From contig CM019065.1 in assembly GCA_009667805.1 (NCBI GenBank), positions 21,293,822-21,357,821 on the forward strand: a stretch of 64,000 nucleotides of DNA, in the 5' to 3' direction. Below are positions 12,216 to 23,520 of this stretch, piece after piece. Source of the stretch: Leptobrachium leishanense (lineage: Eukaryota > Chordata > Amphibia > Anura > Megophryidae). Under the pieces are notes generated by a model. It saw nothing but the letters and a program-made list of their open reading frames with translations. It did no database searches and was not told the DNA's origin. The first letter of the stretch is position 1. Every line of letters begins with the position of its first letter. Both the position numbers and the translations under genes were made by a program.

Positions 12216-12822
12216 TACGCATATAAGGAATCAAATTTTCAGTTCTGATAATAGTATTCATATACATTTAATTAAGATTAGCATATTAAATTTTGCAGAA
12301 GGCACTATAAATTTAGCACTTTAAAAATCAGCATCTCACGCAGAGGTTTTCAGAGGATGGAAAAAGTTCCACACTCCCCCCTTGTGTGAGATTTTTCCAT
12401 CACGGTAAAATATTGATATAGAGCACATTATTGGATTCCAATGGTGTGGCAATACATGTGTATCTAGAATTGCAGAATAACCTATTTAGGATGAACATGA
12501 AGGTAGATAATAATAAGCCTTGTGGGTAGAAAGAAGGTGGAGCAGAAACTTTAGGAGTTTAAAACACTAGAGATCTTAAAAGGAACATGCAAGAGGGCAC
12601 TACGAGATGTATCACCACCATCTTTTGAGTTGATCTGATATTTGGAATGCCCCACTCAGGTGCAGAATGAGTAATTGTAATTGTAATGAGTAACACGCAG
12701 GTGCAGAATGAGTAATTGTAATTTTGAGGGAAGGGAGAACGGGCGTTTCCCACTCAATCACAACACATTTTAAAGGGTATATAAGGAGGTTGCAGGAGAT
12801 TGTGAAGGAATTGATTTACATG

Positions 12823-12861
12823 CCAACTGATGAAGCGAGTGCATCGCGAAACGCGTATTGG
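12823..12861 (+). ncRNA. Minimal hammerhead ribozyme motif
   Basis: CCAA (12823-12826) can pair with TTGG (12858-12861) as stem I. CTGATGA (12827-12833) is the perfect core box. GCGA/TCGC (12835-12838, 12844-12847) is a short stem II with a five-base loop. GAAAC (12848-12852) is the second core box. ACGCGT supplies a tiny stem III followed by A, giving a GTA cleavage triplet before TTGG. Very short stem III is described for hammerheads of Penelope-like elements, which are thought to act as dimers. The fold is by eye; activity is not shown. The A at 12834 facing C at 12847 is a weak point. Confidence 0.65.
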
Positions 12862-13269
12862 TGTTTGTCTATTTATTGTTTTATGGAATAAATTTTAAAT
12901 TTTAATAAATTTTAATTTTGTTCATCGATATCCTGCAACCTTATTTTTTCATTTGGAGCAACATCATCGGACAGAGGAGGAAAAGGGGAGCCCGATATCT
13001 CCTAAAAAATATCGGTTGTGAGATACATCTAGTGTCTGATTTATGACACCTCCAAATGTGAGTTGAACTATTGTATTTTGGGGACTTGGATGTGTTTTTA
13101 TGGATCACACTATGTTTCTCATTTCTATCCCCATATATCTTGAGAATTGAGGACTGCATAAAAGAAAGCAATTAACTGCTTAAAGAAGATCCTCGACCAA
13201 GATTTCAGGGGGAGAAAAGGAAAGGAAAAAAAGAGGGAAGCGCGGACTGTCACCACATTTTTCCATTAT
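12849..13269 (-). repeat. Right arm of the inverted repeat
   Basis: The arm begins inside the hammerhead motif and ends at the target duplication. It is almost identical to the left arm in opposite orientation, so transcripts of either strand could form a long hairpin. Confidence 0.9.
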
Positions 13270-13449
13270 TAAATCTACTTTTTCAGCTGCCATCATTGCC
13301 TCCAGTTCATTGATTTTATTGACTAAACTGCGAGCATTTATAGACATGACTCTGAGCTTGTCATATTTTTACCCTGCATGTTGCTTGCATCCTCAGATTT
13401 AGTTTTGGGGGACGATCGGGCAGATTGTTTTTTACCCTTTTGTCCCCCC

Positions 13450-14004
13450 TCCTAGTTTAAATATTCCTTTGTGAAACCTTTGAACTTCTCACTGAGAACA
13501 TATGTTCCCCTATGAGTAAGATGCAAACCATCCTTTTTATATAGTTCCTTTCTGCTCCAATTAGAGCTATCATGGGACACAAAGCCAAATCCTTGCTCCC
13601 GACACCATTCCCAAAGCCACAAAATAAATTCCCTAGTGCGCATCTGCCTATCCTGAATGTTATGCACAGGCAGAACTTCAGAGAATGACACAGTGGACGC
13701 AATCTGCTGTATTTCACCTCCAAGAACACAAACACTCTGAAGGTGCCTCAAAAGAATTAAGAAGAGCCACAGATTGTGGGACATGCCTTCTATCCACAAC
13801 TCTAAGTCTACCAGATCCTACAGTAGTCCATCTGCCGCTCCTAGGAGGCCTCTGTGGAAGTGGCTTTGTAACAGTCATAGCCTGAGTTTGTCTAACAGAT
13901 AATTTACAAATCTCAGACTTCAAACAGTCAATTTCCTGCTGCAATAAAGAGAACTGCCTACATATCAGGCACACTCCAAACCTCGGATCTAAAAACAAAC
14001 GCAT
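13450..14004 (-). pseudogene. CR1 ORF1 remnant
   Basis: Two overlapping frames (about 14004-13714, then 13799-13452) together cover the C-terminal part of a CR1-type ORF1 product. A cysteine motif, CLIC, followed by a coiled-coil-like stretch, lies in the first. The second ends with a KDGLHLTHRGTYVLSEKF block that resembles the end of the SGNH/esterase-like domain in CR1 ORF1 proteins. A frameshift around 13740 joins them. Function in the family is nucleic-acid binding and membrane/lipid-related; here it is broken. Confidence 0.65.
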
Positions 14005-14110
14005 GACAGCTCTTACACTGGACCAAGCCTGCCATTATAAAATGAAAGAATGGATTTAAAACAAGCAAATCTTACCTTTTTGTAGGTTTTCTACCTCCTG
14101 TCTAACCTCA

Positions 14111-14812
14111 GACTACCTCCAGAGTATCTGCAGAATATCTCTAAGTGCCTCACTTGGAAGGATTGCACTTATTAATGAGACACAATTTTGTGTCTTGAGA
14201 CACAATTTTGTCCGTATTACCAACAAACCAGGATGTTGAACTATAATCAGACGGACTGAATTGATTAGAATTATTGGACGAACTGACAATTGCAATTTTT
14301 TTTTACCTATTATGATAAAACATTTATAATCACTCCTTATCAGTGGTTATGAACAGTGCGAGACATTGTATACTACTTGACCTGGGATAAGAAGACAAAA
14401 GGTATAGGTAAAGCTTTACCGTAATAACCACGACTTGTTCTATTGCTACTCCTAGTAAAACGTATAACCTTTCACATATGATAATAACCCACTGGCAACA
14501 ACATCATCAGCAAAGGAAAGCAAGGAAAGTCAGAATAACAATATTGTACATCTAAGAATTTCTAATAAATTTGTAATTCCACTTTGAGGCTTACAGGAAG
14601 TTGTCCTGAAAGGTGGGTGTGAAGGGGCTCATGAACTTCAGGAATGGTTGATTGTTAATCCCCTTCCTCTTTTACACCCAAAGTATCCCTTTAATTTGAC
14701 AATAAATTTGAAGACGTATTTAAGAACTTGAACAAAAACCTGATTATAATATCATCAATGTTTCTTATTAAAACTGGACATTGTAAATACTGTATGCCTG
14801 AATAAATCTTAC
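14111..14812. other. Intron 2 of V2R-A next to exon 2
   Basis: AT-rich intron sequence between the CR1 5' end and the exon 2 donor (GTAAGA after 14813). It contains a local direct repeat of GAGACACAATTTTGT near 14178-14210. No gene seen. Confidence 0.5.
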
Positions 14813-16195
14813 CTGAGGAAATTTGTAGATTCCTAGAACAGAAGCCAGAAGAACCGAATGTGTCGAGAATGGGGTTCCTATCATGGAGCTGAGTGGAACA
14901 CCTGAAGAACATCTGTAATTGGGAATGTGTTTATTAGACATGTGCACAGCACAAAATTTCGTTTTAAACTAATGGATTAGTCCTAAAATGCAATTTATTT
15001 AGTTGCTAAAGAAATTCGTTTTCAGTTCTTTAGTATGAAAACTAATTTCATTCACCCGGAAACCAGTGGATACAATTATTATTGTAGTGGCTCCTCAGAG
15101 GGCTGAGATGGCTGCTTGTTACAGTATCTCTCACTCTCAGCACAATGTGGGCCATATTACATAGTTGGTGCTAACTTAACCAGAGCTGTTGTAAACTTCC
15201 CAGAGCCATTATAGCATATGGAGGTTTTCAGTTTACAACAGCTCTGGTTAAGTTAGCACCAACATTGTAATACTGCCCCGTGTCAGGCAAAGCTGTTACA
15301 GTAACTGACTGCTGCTCATCACAGCGCTCAGAGTTTCAGTAAAGCTAGTAAATAATATTTTTATATATAAGAGGTTAGAACAATATTATTTCCTTGTTTT
15401 ACTGAAACTCTGAGCACTGTTACAGTCAGTTACTGTAACAGCTGAGCCTGATACATTGTACTGAGAGATAATGTAACAAGCAGCCGATCTCAGCGCTCAC
15501 AGCCACTGGATTTAAAGGGCTAAAAAAAAAAAGGCTCCTCTCTGTATAATGTTTAGAACATCCTCCTGCATTAATTAATACTCCTCTCTGTATAATATAT
15601 AGAACATCCTTCTGAATTAATTAATGTCACTCTCTGTATAGAACATCCTCCTCAATTTATACCTTTCTCTGTATAATGTATATAACATCCTCCTGCATTA
15701 ATACCCCTCTCTGTATAATGTATAGAACATCCTCCTGCATTAATTAATGCCACTCTCTGTATAGAACATCGTACTGCATTGGCATGTGGAGGGTGCAGAA
15801 CCTCAGATGTTGCGATGTTGCGCTCTTCATTGCTGGTCTCCTTCACTCATCAATGTAATATCACAAAAAGTACTGAAACTAAAATGTAGTGCATTTTATT
15901 TTAGTTTCTTTCATTTTTTGTACTGAGCAGTTTCGTTTCTCTTGAGTCATACGAAAACTAAATTATCCCAAAATTCGGACTAAATCGTTTTAGTACTAAA
16001 ACGAATGCACATGTCTAGTGTTTATCAAGCCCCGTCAAAATTTGTAAAGCTCCCTCCAGGTCATACTGAAGAAGTGCACACGAATCATATGCTCGAAAAC
16101 CCAGAGTCATATTAGGAAGGATTTCAGCATTTTTATTTATCTCATCCAGAGCAAATCGTAGAGCTTGGAGCTGCTGGAAACTCTCGAAGTGGAAT
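14813..16195 (-). pseudogene. V2R-A exon 2, split by a MITE
   Basis: The exon runs from 16195 (acceptor AATAAG) to 16018 and resumes at 14934-14813 (donor GTAAGA). The first part encodes the start of the ligand-binding domain (FHFESFQQLQALRFALDEIN and following) up to the residues Gly-Leu-Asp-Lys-His. The second part continues with the cysteine-containing segment and ends with Pro-Gln. Between them lies a 1083-bp element. Without the element and one copy of the 8-bp duplication the exon would be 292 nt, the same as exon 2 of V2R-B. The insertion introduces stops. Confidence 0.92.
14935..16017. mobile_element. hAT-like MITE inserted in V2R-A exon 2
   Basis: The terminal inverted repeats are TAGACATGTGCA at the left and TGCACATGTCTA at the right. 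GTGTTTAT is duplicated at 14927-14934 and 16018-16025. An 8-bp duplication is the mark of hAT-superfamily insertion. The interior holds a run of imperfect repeats around TCTCTGTATAATGTATAGAACATCC (15530-15770, quoted only as a landmark) and a local inverted repeat near 15150-15270. No transposase. A sister copy is at 30319-31289. Confidence 0.9.
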
Positions 16196-16566
16196 CTTAT
16201 TGAAGACAAACAGATAATCATCACACAGTTAGTACATAGACTGACCCCAAAACTTTTACTTAATTTTCTTTGTAAAATTGAATGTAATGAATGGAAGACA
16301 ATACACTGTTTATATCTATTCATTGTGCTTCCTCTCTTTCTTGTACAATGGAGAGCAAGGAGAAAATTGTGATTCTGATTGGCTGCTGACACCTATTGTA
16401 TTTTTTGATCTATAAGTGAAAGTTGAAAATAAGTTCAAAATGGCCGCCTCAACAGTACCAGATCTTCAAGGGTAATTATAGCAAAACAAACCATATTTTG
16501 GTTTTGGGGAAATAACATTGATCTGATGTGAATGGAATCTTGTATCATAGCAAACAACAGAAGTTC

Positions 16567-16785
16567 TTTTTTTTTGGAGAAAGTGTTTTACCAGGATGGA
16601 TACATTGAGATTTCTCTCGTTTTCAAGTATGTCCTGGGTGGCGAGTATGTACCGTTAGGTGTCTTGCCCAAGGACAGTTACTGGAGCGGTGATCTTGCCG
16701 AGATTCGAACCTGTGTCTCCACGGTCTGTCGCCACAGTTATAGAGCAGTGATGTTTCCTCTACTCAACCCAGACGGCACTTCCTT
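16567..16785 (-). repeat. tRNA-derived SINE
   Basis: On the minus strand there is a tRNA-like head with a B box (GGTTCGAATCT), the AAGGACAC/GGGCAAGACACC body and the TATCCATCCTGGTAAAAC tail ending in an A-run at 16567-16575. V2R-B lacks it at the matching intron 1 position, so it arrived after the duplication. Confidence 0.8.
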
Positions 16786-17484
16786 GGCACTTCAGTACTG
16801 GCCACCCTTTCTGGGCGTTGCAGTTTGATTTGCATATGGAGCAGTTGTCTCTGTAATGGCACAATCGAGCTAAACCATGTGAGAACTGAGCGGGCCCCAC
16901 TGTAAAGCAGGCCACTAGTGCCGTTGCTTGTACTCAGGACCCTCACAAACCTTTCAGTTTCTCATTCTGACAGAGACACTGTCAAAGGCAGAGAAGCCCA
17001 GACAGAAACAAAGAGAAACACATGGGATAGGCACAGTCACCGACACCCACAGACACAGACACAGACAATAGTTGTGGAGGGGGGGAATCAAAAAAGTCCC
17101 ACTACGGAATAATGATATTCCCAAACACAAGTCTCACCACCAATGCCCTGGGAACTTAGGTGTAGGAAACGTGCAGAAATGAAATAGAACAGGTAGAGAC
17201 AGCACTGTGTGTCTTCAAAAAGGGTACACAAGTGTCACCTGTGCTTAATGCATAAGATGCGCATCACTACAAATGTTTTGGGTATGGAACTCCTCTTCAG
17301 GCCTTGCTTGAGAATGGCTCCTGTGAGGGCCGAAACGGTCAATTTTGTAATGATTTGAAATAAGCCTTTATTTCATTCTAATACACATGTGCAGCCTTCT
17401 CTGATACTTTTCCCTTGAGTAAGCGCCGTGGCTTTCATCATCGTAGATGAATTGTGAGGATAGGTGAGTGCTAGGATAACAGAT

Positions 17485-17516
<32 letters not shown>

Positions 17517-17685
17517 CGCAACTGATCAAGAAGATTAATTTAATGATTAAGACGAAATATAAAAAATAATGTACAAAAACTGTTGTTTGGGCAAATAATA
17601 TAATGTTTCAGAAAACATTTAGCAACTAAATTCATTCACATCATAAAGTAAAAAGTAATTTATAACATCATTATAATCCCCTTAC
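16786..17685. other. Intron 1 of V2R-A
   Basis: Unassigned intron DNA. It includes a segment at 17250-17440 with a weak hammerhead-like string (see next entry) and a TA microsatellite at about 17490-17513. Short plus-strand frames here have no family resemblance. Confidence 0.5.
17303..17345 (+). ncRNA. Weak hammerhead-like remnant
   Basis: The string TTGAGAATGGCTC, then GGGCCGAAACGGTC, has the GAAAC box, a possible stem II (GGCTC/GGGCC, imperfect) and a GTC triplet. The CUGAUGA box is badly eroded. It may be a third relic of the same ribozyme-bearing element class. Confidence 0.3.
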
Positions 17686-17903
17686 GTTGTACATTTGATC
17701 CTTGGTGGCTTCTCATTGAAGAGGGCCTTTTGATAGACATTTCCGAAATGCAGTGGTAGCAGCACTCCTATCATGATATCTCCAGGTTGGGTCATTCCAC
17801 TGAGCTCCGTGATGGGCAGCCTGCATCGCTGGTCCTCAGAGTAGAACACTGGAACGAGGAGGAACACAATCAGGTGCCAGATTGTCTTACAAACAGAAGC
17901 CAT
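17686..17903 (-). pseudogene. V2R-A exon 1 (signal peptide)
   Basis: The exon starts with ATG at 17903 and ends at 17686 before donor GTAAGG. It encodes a hydrophobic signal peptide (roughly residues 1-22, with VFLLVPVFYS) and the N-terminal strand of the mature receptor (PGDIMIGVLLPLHFG). It is 218 nt and leaves phase 2, as in V2R-B. An alternative upstream ATG at 17936 would add 11 residues, but the 17903 start is the one shared with V2R-B in length. Confidence 0.88.
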
Positions 17904-18097
17904 GATGGGTCTAAAAAGGGAGAAACCTGTGAACATAGCATGGCATTAATTAGTTCATCTGGTGTCATGAAGGTGCTTTTTTGTCGCATTCACAATAAAA
18001 AGTTTGTTATGTTTATTATAGACAACAAACACTCTGCACAAGATTCAAGCATGTGTTTACCAAAATAATAAAGATAACACGCTAAATGAAGGCTTAC

Positions 18098-18125
18098 CTA
18101 GGGATGGAATCTAAGCCGCCTGCAT
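18098..18125 (-). other. Possible 5' untranslated exon end of V2R-A
   Basis: On the minus strand a well-conserved CCATCCCTAG|GTAAGCC donor sits about 195 bp upstream of exon 1. The same string is found upstream of V2R-B exon 1 at 44622. This suggests a non-coding leader exon. Its 5' end is not determined. Confidence 0.35.
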
Positions 18126-18795
18126 TAAGACATGATGGCTCTACAAAGGGAGAAACAAGTGAAAATATCATGGTGTTAGCTACTTCATATGGTGTCATAA
18201 AGGAACTTTTTACACAAAATCAGTTTGTTATGTTTATTTAAGCAAGTGGGAATCTAAGTCTTCTGAAAGTCGCTGGGCTCTTCTTCACTTTTTCTTTACG
18301 TTGTATTTATTTTGTATTATAAAATAATGGAGATTCCACTGGTTTGCTATGGATCTATGTTACTGAATCTTCTCTTAATCTATTGAAAAGCCAGTTATCA
18401 TCCAATCTCTATTACACAGATTTAAACGCCACTATCACATCAAATTAAAAAAAATTGAAAACCTCTCATAATATAAAAAATTACAGGGATAACCCAAAAT
18501 CTGATTATATTATAAGGCATATGAACATTGATCAGCACTTTCCTTCAACACCTTGACCTGGCAACCGGTGTTCTGAACCTTGAAAGAAACCTCTTCTCTA
18601 TTGACTCTAGAACAGGTCTTTAACGGCAGTTACAAAAAAATCATCAACATCTTGTCCCAATTGCAGGTGATTCTCAACATGAGTGAAACCTGTATGTTGG
18701 TCGTAACTTTGAAACAGATACGCTGAACCAGTTTCTCTTTGCTTTGATACATTTGGGATCTGGCAGATCCTAAAGCTGATAAAAGGGTGACTTAA

Positions 18796-19386
18796 CTCCT
18801 TAGTGACCGGGCGGTTTTACACAAATCCGTCCTTTAGTGACCGCTGCTGTTTTTATGTCTGCTGCTGTTTTTATGTTTCTGCGCTGTTCGTGTTTAGGTC
18901 AAATTTTCCTCTTACTCGTTTATGCAACCCACACATATTATACACCGTTTTTCCCACCATTAAAAGGACTTTTTAAAAATATCATTATTTCCAGCATATC
19001 GAATAAATTACTAGAAAAAAAAATGAAATATGATTAAAATATGGTAAAAAATTAAAAAATGGTAAAAAACACACTTTTTCGTAATTTAATCCCAAAATCT
19101 ACAACCACCAAAAAAGACCCCGACTAAATAGTTTCAGAATTTTGTCCCGAGAATAGAAATACCCAATTTTTACATGTTTTTGCTTTTTAACCCCTTCATT
19201 GCTGAGCCAGTTCACCTATGTGCGCTGAACTCATTCTGACTGTTTTATGCTCATTATTTTTAGATGACAGCCTAGGTCCTATTTAACTAAACCCCCCAGA
19301 CAAATTTATTTTTTTCAAAAAAAAAACCAATTTTGTTTTATTTCTTTTTTCTTTTTACGCAGGGTACGTCAGCGGTCTTTAAGGGG
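18796..19386. mobile_element. TTAA-type (piggyBac-like) MITE
   Basis: TTAA flanks the element at 18792-18795 and 19387-19390. The ends are CTCCTTAGTGACC and AAGGGG-type. It is the inverse orientation of the copy at 41058-42136, shortened in the middle. The right TTAA belongs to the first satellite monomer (TTAACGTGGAATGATC), so the element inserted at the edge of the satellite array. Confidence 0.85.
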
Positions 19387-19390
19387 TTAA

Positions 19391-22300
19391 CGTGGAATGA
19401 TCAGTAACAGAATGATAAGTAATATAATGAATTAACATGTAATGATCAGTAACAGAATGATAAGTAATATAATGAATTAACATGTAATGATCAGTAACAG
19501 AATGATAAGTAATATAATGAATTAACATGGAATGATCAGTAACAGAATGATAAGTAATATAATGAATTAACATGGAATGATCAGTAACAGAATGATAAGT
19601 ATATAACGAATTAACATGGAATGATCAGTAACAGATGATAGTAATATAATGAATTAACATGGAATGATCAGTAACAGAATGATAAGTATATAATGAATTA
19701 ATGGAATGATCAGTAACAGAATGATAAGTATATAATGAATTAACATGGAATGATCAGTAACAGAATGATAAGTAATATAATGAATTAACACGGAATGATC
19801 AGTAACAGAATGATAAGTAATATAATGAATTAACATGGAATGATCAGTAACAGAATGATAAGTAATATAATGAATTAACATGGAATGATCAGTAACAGAA
19901 TGATAAGTAATATAATGAATTAACATGCAGTGATCAGTAACAGAATGATATAAGTAATATAATGAATTAACACGGAATGATCATTAACAGAACGATAAGT
20001 AATATAATGAATTTACATGGAATGATCAGTTACAGAATGATAAGTAATATAACGAATTAACATGGAATGATCAGTAACAGAATGATAAGTAATATAATGA
20101 ATTAACATGGAATGAACAGTAACAGGATGATAAGTAATATAATGAATTAACATGGAATGATCAGTAACAGAGTGATAAGTAATATAATGAATTAACACGG
20201 AATGATCAGTAACAGAATGATAAGTAATATAATGAATTAACACGGAATGATCAGTAACAGAATGAAAAGTAATATGATGAATTAACATGGAATGATCAGT
20301 AACAAAATGATAAGTAATATAATGAATTAACATGGAATGATCAGTAACAGGATGATAAGTAATATAATGAATAAACATGGAATGATCAGTAACAGAATGA
20401 TAAGTAATATAATGAATTAACATGGAATGATCAGTAACAGAATGATAAGTAATATAATGAATTAACACGGAATGATAAGTAACAGAATGATAAGTAATAT
20501 AATGAATTAACATGGAATGATCAGTACCAGAATGATAGGTAATATAATGAATTAACATGGAATGATCAGTAACAGAACGATAAGTAATATAATGAATTTA
20601 CATGGAATGATCAGTTACAGAATGATAAGTAATATAACGAATTAACATGGAATGATCAGTCACAGAATGATAAGTAATATAATGAATTAACATGGAATGA
20701 ACAGTAACAGAATGAAAAGTAATATGATGAATTAACATGGAATGATCAGTAACAAAATGATAAGTAATATAATGAATTAACATGGAATGATCAGTAACAG
20801 TTATAAGTAATATAATGATTTAACATGGAATGATCAGTAATAGAATGATAAGTAATATAATGAATTAACATGGAATGATCAGTAACAGAATGATAAGTAA
20901 TATAATGAATTAACATGGAATGATCAGTAACAGAATGATAAGTAATATAACGAATTAACATGGAATGATCAGTAACAGAATGATAAGTAATATAATGAAT
21001 TAACATGGAATGATCAGTAACAGAATGATAAGTAATATAATGAATTAACATGGAATGATCAGTAACAGAATGATAAGTAATATAAGGAATGAGATGGAAT
21101 GATCAGTAACGAGAATGATAAGTAATATAATGAATTAACATGGAATGATCAGTAACAGAATGATAAGTAATATAATGAATTGAGATGGAATGATCAGTAA
21201 CAGAATGATAAGAAATATAATGAATTAACATGGAATGATCAGTAACAGAATGATAAGTAATATAATGAATTGAGATGGAATGATCAGTAACAGAATGATA
21301 AGTAATATAATGAATTAACATGGAATGATCAATAACAGAATGATAAGTAATATAATGAATTAACATGGAATGATCAGTAACAGAATGGTAAGTAATATAA
21401 TGAATTAACATGGAATGATCAGTAACAGAATGATGAGTAACACAATGAATTAACATGGAATGATCAGTAACAGAATGATAAGTAATATAATGAATTAACA
21501 CGGAATGATCAGTAACAGAATGATAAGTAATATAATGAATTAACACGGAGTGATCAGTAACAGAATGATAAGTAATATAATGAATTAACACGGAATGATA
21601 AGTAACAGAATGATAAGTAATATAATGAATTAACACGGAATGATCAGTAACAGAATGATAAGTAATATAATGAATTGAGATGGAATGTTCAGTAACAGAA
21701 TGATAAGTAATATAATGAATTACATGGAATGATCAGTAAAGAATGATAAGTAATATAATGAATTAACATGGAATGATCAGTAACAGAATGATAAGTAATA
21801 TAATGAATTAACATGGAATGATCAGTAACAGAATGATAAGTAATATAATGAATTAACATGGAATGATCAGTAACAGAATGATAAGTAATATAAGGAATTG
21901 AGATGGAATGATCAGTAACAGAATGATAAGTAACATAATGAATTAACATGGAATGATCAGTAACAGAATGATAAGTAATATAATGAATTGAGATGGAATG
22001 ATCAGTAACAGAATGATAAGAAATATAATGAATTAACATGGAATGATCAGTAACAGAATGATAAGTAATATAATGAATTGAGATGGAATGATCAGTAACA
22101 GAATGATAAGTAATATAATGAATTAACATGGAATGATCAGTAACAGAATGATAAGTAATATAATGAATTAACATGGAATGATCAGTAACAGAATGATAAG
22201 TAATATAATGAATTAACATGGAATGATCAGTAACAGAATGGTAAGTAATATAATGAATTAACATGGAACGAGCATTAACAGAATGATAAGTAATATAATG

Positions 22301-23520
22301 AATTGAGATGGAATAATCAGTAACAGAATGATAAGTAATATAATGAATTAACATGCAATGATCAGTAACAGAATGATAAGTAATATAATGAATTAACATG
22401 GAATGATCAGTAACAGAATGGTAAGTAATATAATGAATTAACATGGAATGATCAGTTTCAGAATGATAAGTAATATAATGAATTAACACGGAATGATCAG
22501 TAACAGAATGATAAGTAATATAATGAATTAACACGGAGTGATCAGTAACAGAATGATAAGTAATATAATGAATTAACATGGAATGATCAGTAACAGAATG
22601 ATAAGTAATATAATGAATTGAGATGGAATGTTCAGTAACAGAATGATAAGTAATATAATGAATTAACATGTAATGAACAGTAACAGAATGATAAGTAATA
22701 TAAAGAATTAACATGGAATGATCAGTAACAGAATGATAAGTAATATAATGAATTAACATGGAATGATCAGTAACAGAATGATAAGTAATATAATGAATTA
22801 ACATGGAATGATCACTGACAGAATGATAAGTAATATAATGAATTAACATGTAATGAACAGTAACAGAATGATAAGTAATATAAAGAATTAACATGGAATG
22901 ATCAGTAACAGAATGATAAGTAATATAATGAATTAACATGGAATGATCCGTAACAGAATGATAAGTAATATAATGAATTAACATGGAATGATCAGTAACA
23001 GAATGATAAGTAATATAATGAATTAACATGGAATGATCAGTAACAGAATGATAAGTAATATAATGAATTAACACGGAATGATCAGTAACAGAATGATAAG
23101 TAATATAATGAATTAACATGAATGATCAGTAACAGAATGATAAGTAATATAATGAATTAACATGGAATGATCAGTAACAGAATGATAAGTAATATAATGA
23201 ATTAACATGGAATGATCAGTAACAGAATGATAAGTAATATAATGAATTAACATGGAATGATCAATAACAGAATGATAAGTAATATAATGAATTAACATGG
23301 AATGATCAGTAACAGAATGATAAGTAATATAATGAATTAACATGGAATGATCAGTAACAGAATGATAAGTAATATAATGAATTAATATGGAATGATCAGT
23401 AACAGAATGATAAGTAATATAATGAATTAACATGGAATGATCAATAACAGTGATAAGTAATATAATGAATTAACATGGAATGATCGGTAACAGAATGAGA
23501 TAAGTAATATAATGAATTGA
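19391..23520. repeat. 45-bp satellite array
   Basis: A tandem array of about 92 monomers of 45 bp. The landmarks in each unit are GAATTAACATGGAATGATCA followed by GTAACAGAATGATAAGTAAT and ATAAT. Most units differ at only a few positions; a minority carry a GAGATGG variant in place of ACATGG, and these variants recur at intervals, hinting at higher-order amplification. Because 45 is a multiple of three, the minus strand reads as a long open frame of 15-residue repeats. I treat this as an artefact, not a protein. Confidence 0.95.

Larger units (their letters stand above)
11629..13269. mobile_element. Palindromic Penelope-like element nested in the CR1 LINE
   Basis: TAAATCTACTTTTTCA at 11613-11628 is exactly repeated at 13270-13285, a 16-bp target duplication in CR1 sequence. 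The 1641-bp insert has two long inverted arms (11797-12215 and 12849-13269, near-identical) around a centre of about 630 bp. A hammerhead-like motif lies at the inner end of the right arm. Penelope-like elements are known for terminal repeats in inverted or direct order and for minimal hammerheads in them. No RT or GIY-YIG frame is present, so this would be a non-autonomous or internally deleted copy. Family assignment is inference. Confidence 0.65.
7667..14110 (-). mobile_element. CR1-like LINE, degraded, with two nested elements
   Basis: Reading on the minus strand there is an ORF1 remnant (about 14004-13450), an apurinic endonuclease region (11508-10951), a reverse transcriptase (9533 to about 8140) and a C-terminal region, ending in a short repeated tail ATGTTTCTATGT. 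The order and motifs are those of CR1-clade non-LTR retrotransposons. Two insertions interrupt it: a TTAA element at 9718-10946 and a palindromic element at 11629-13269. Several stops and frameshifts make it non-autonomous. Further copies of its 3' end lie at 42256-42490 and 58550-58690. It sits in intron 2 of V2R-A. The 5' boundary near 14110 is approximate. Confidence 0.88.
4703..17903 (-). pseudogene. Vomeronasal type-2 receptor V2R-A, disrupted and incomplete
   Basis: Exons 1 (17903-17686), 2 (16195-14813, interrupted) and 3 (5533-4703) of a class C GPCR of the V2R family are present in the expected order on the minus strand. The family's receptors sit in the plasma membrane of vomeronasal/olfactory neurons and bind peptides or amino acids through an extracellular Venus-flytrap domain. 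Exons 1 and 3 are open and have canonical donors; exon 2 is split by a 1083-bp MITE. Intron 2 is about 9.3 kb because it holds a CR1 LINE with nested elements, against 0.56 kb in V2R-B. Exons 4-6 are not visible down to position 1. I infer a pseudogene: unless the MITE can be spliced out exactly, the receptor cannot be made. The copy is a paralogue of V2R-B, with related introns. Confidence 0.85.

Noticed and set aside
19379..23433. Long minus-strand open frames with a 15-residue repeat
   Set aside because: The 45-bp satellite unit is a multiple of three and has no stop on that strand. No start context, splice site or conservation supports a protein.
19391..23520. CRISPR-like regular repeat
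   Set aside because: Units are contiguous with no unique spacers, and the context is animal DNA.
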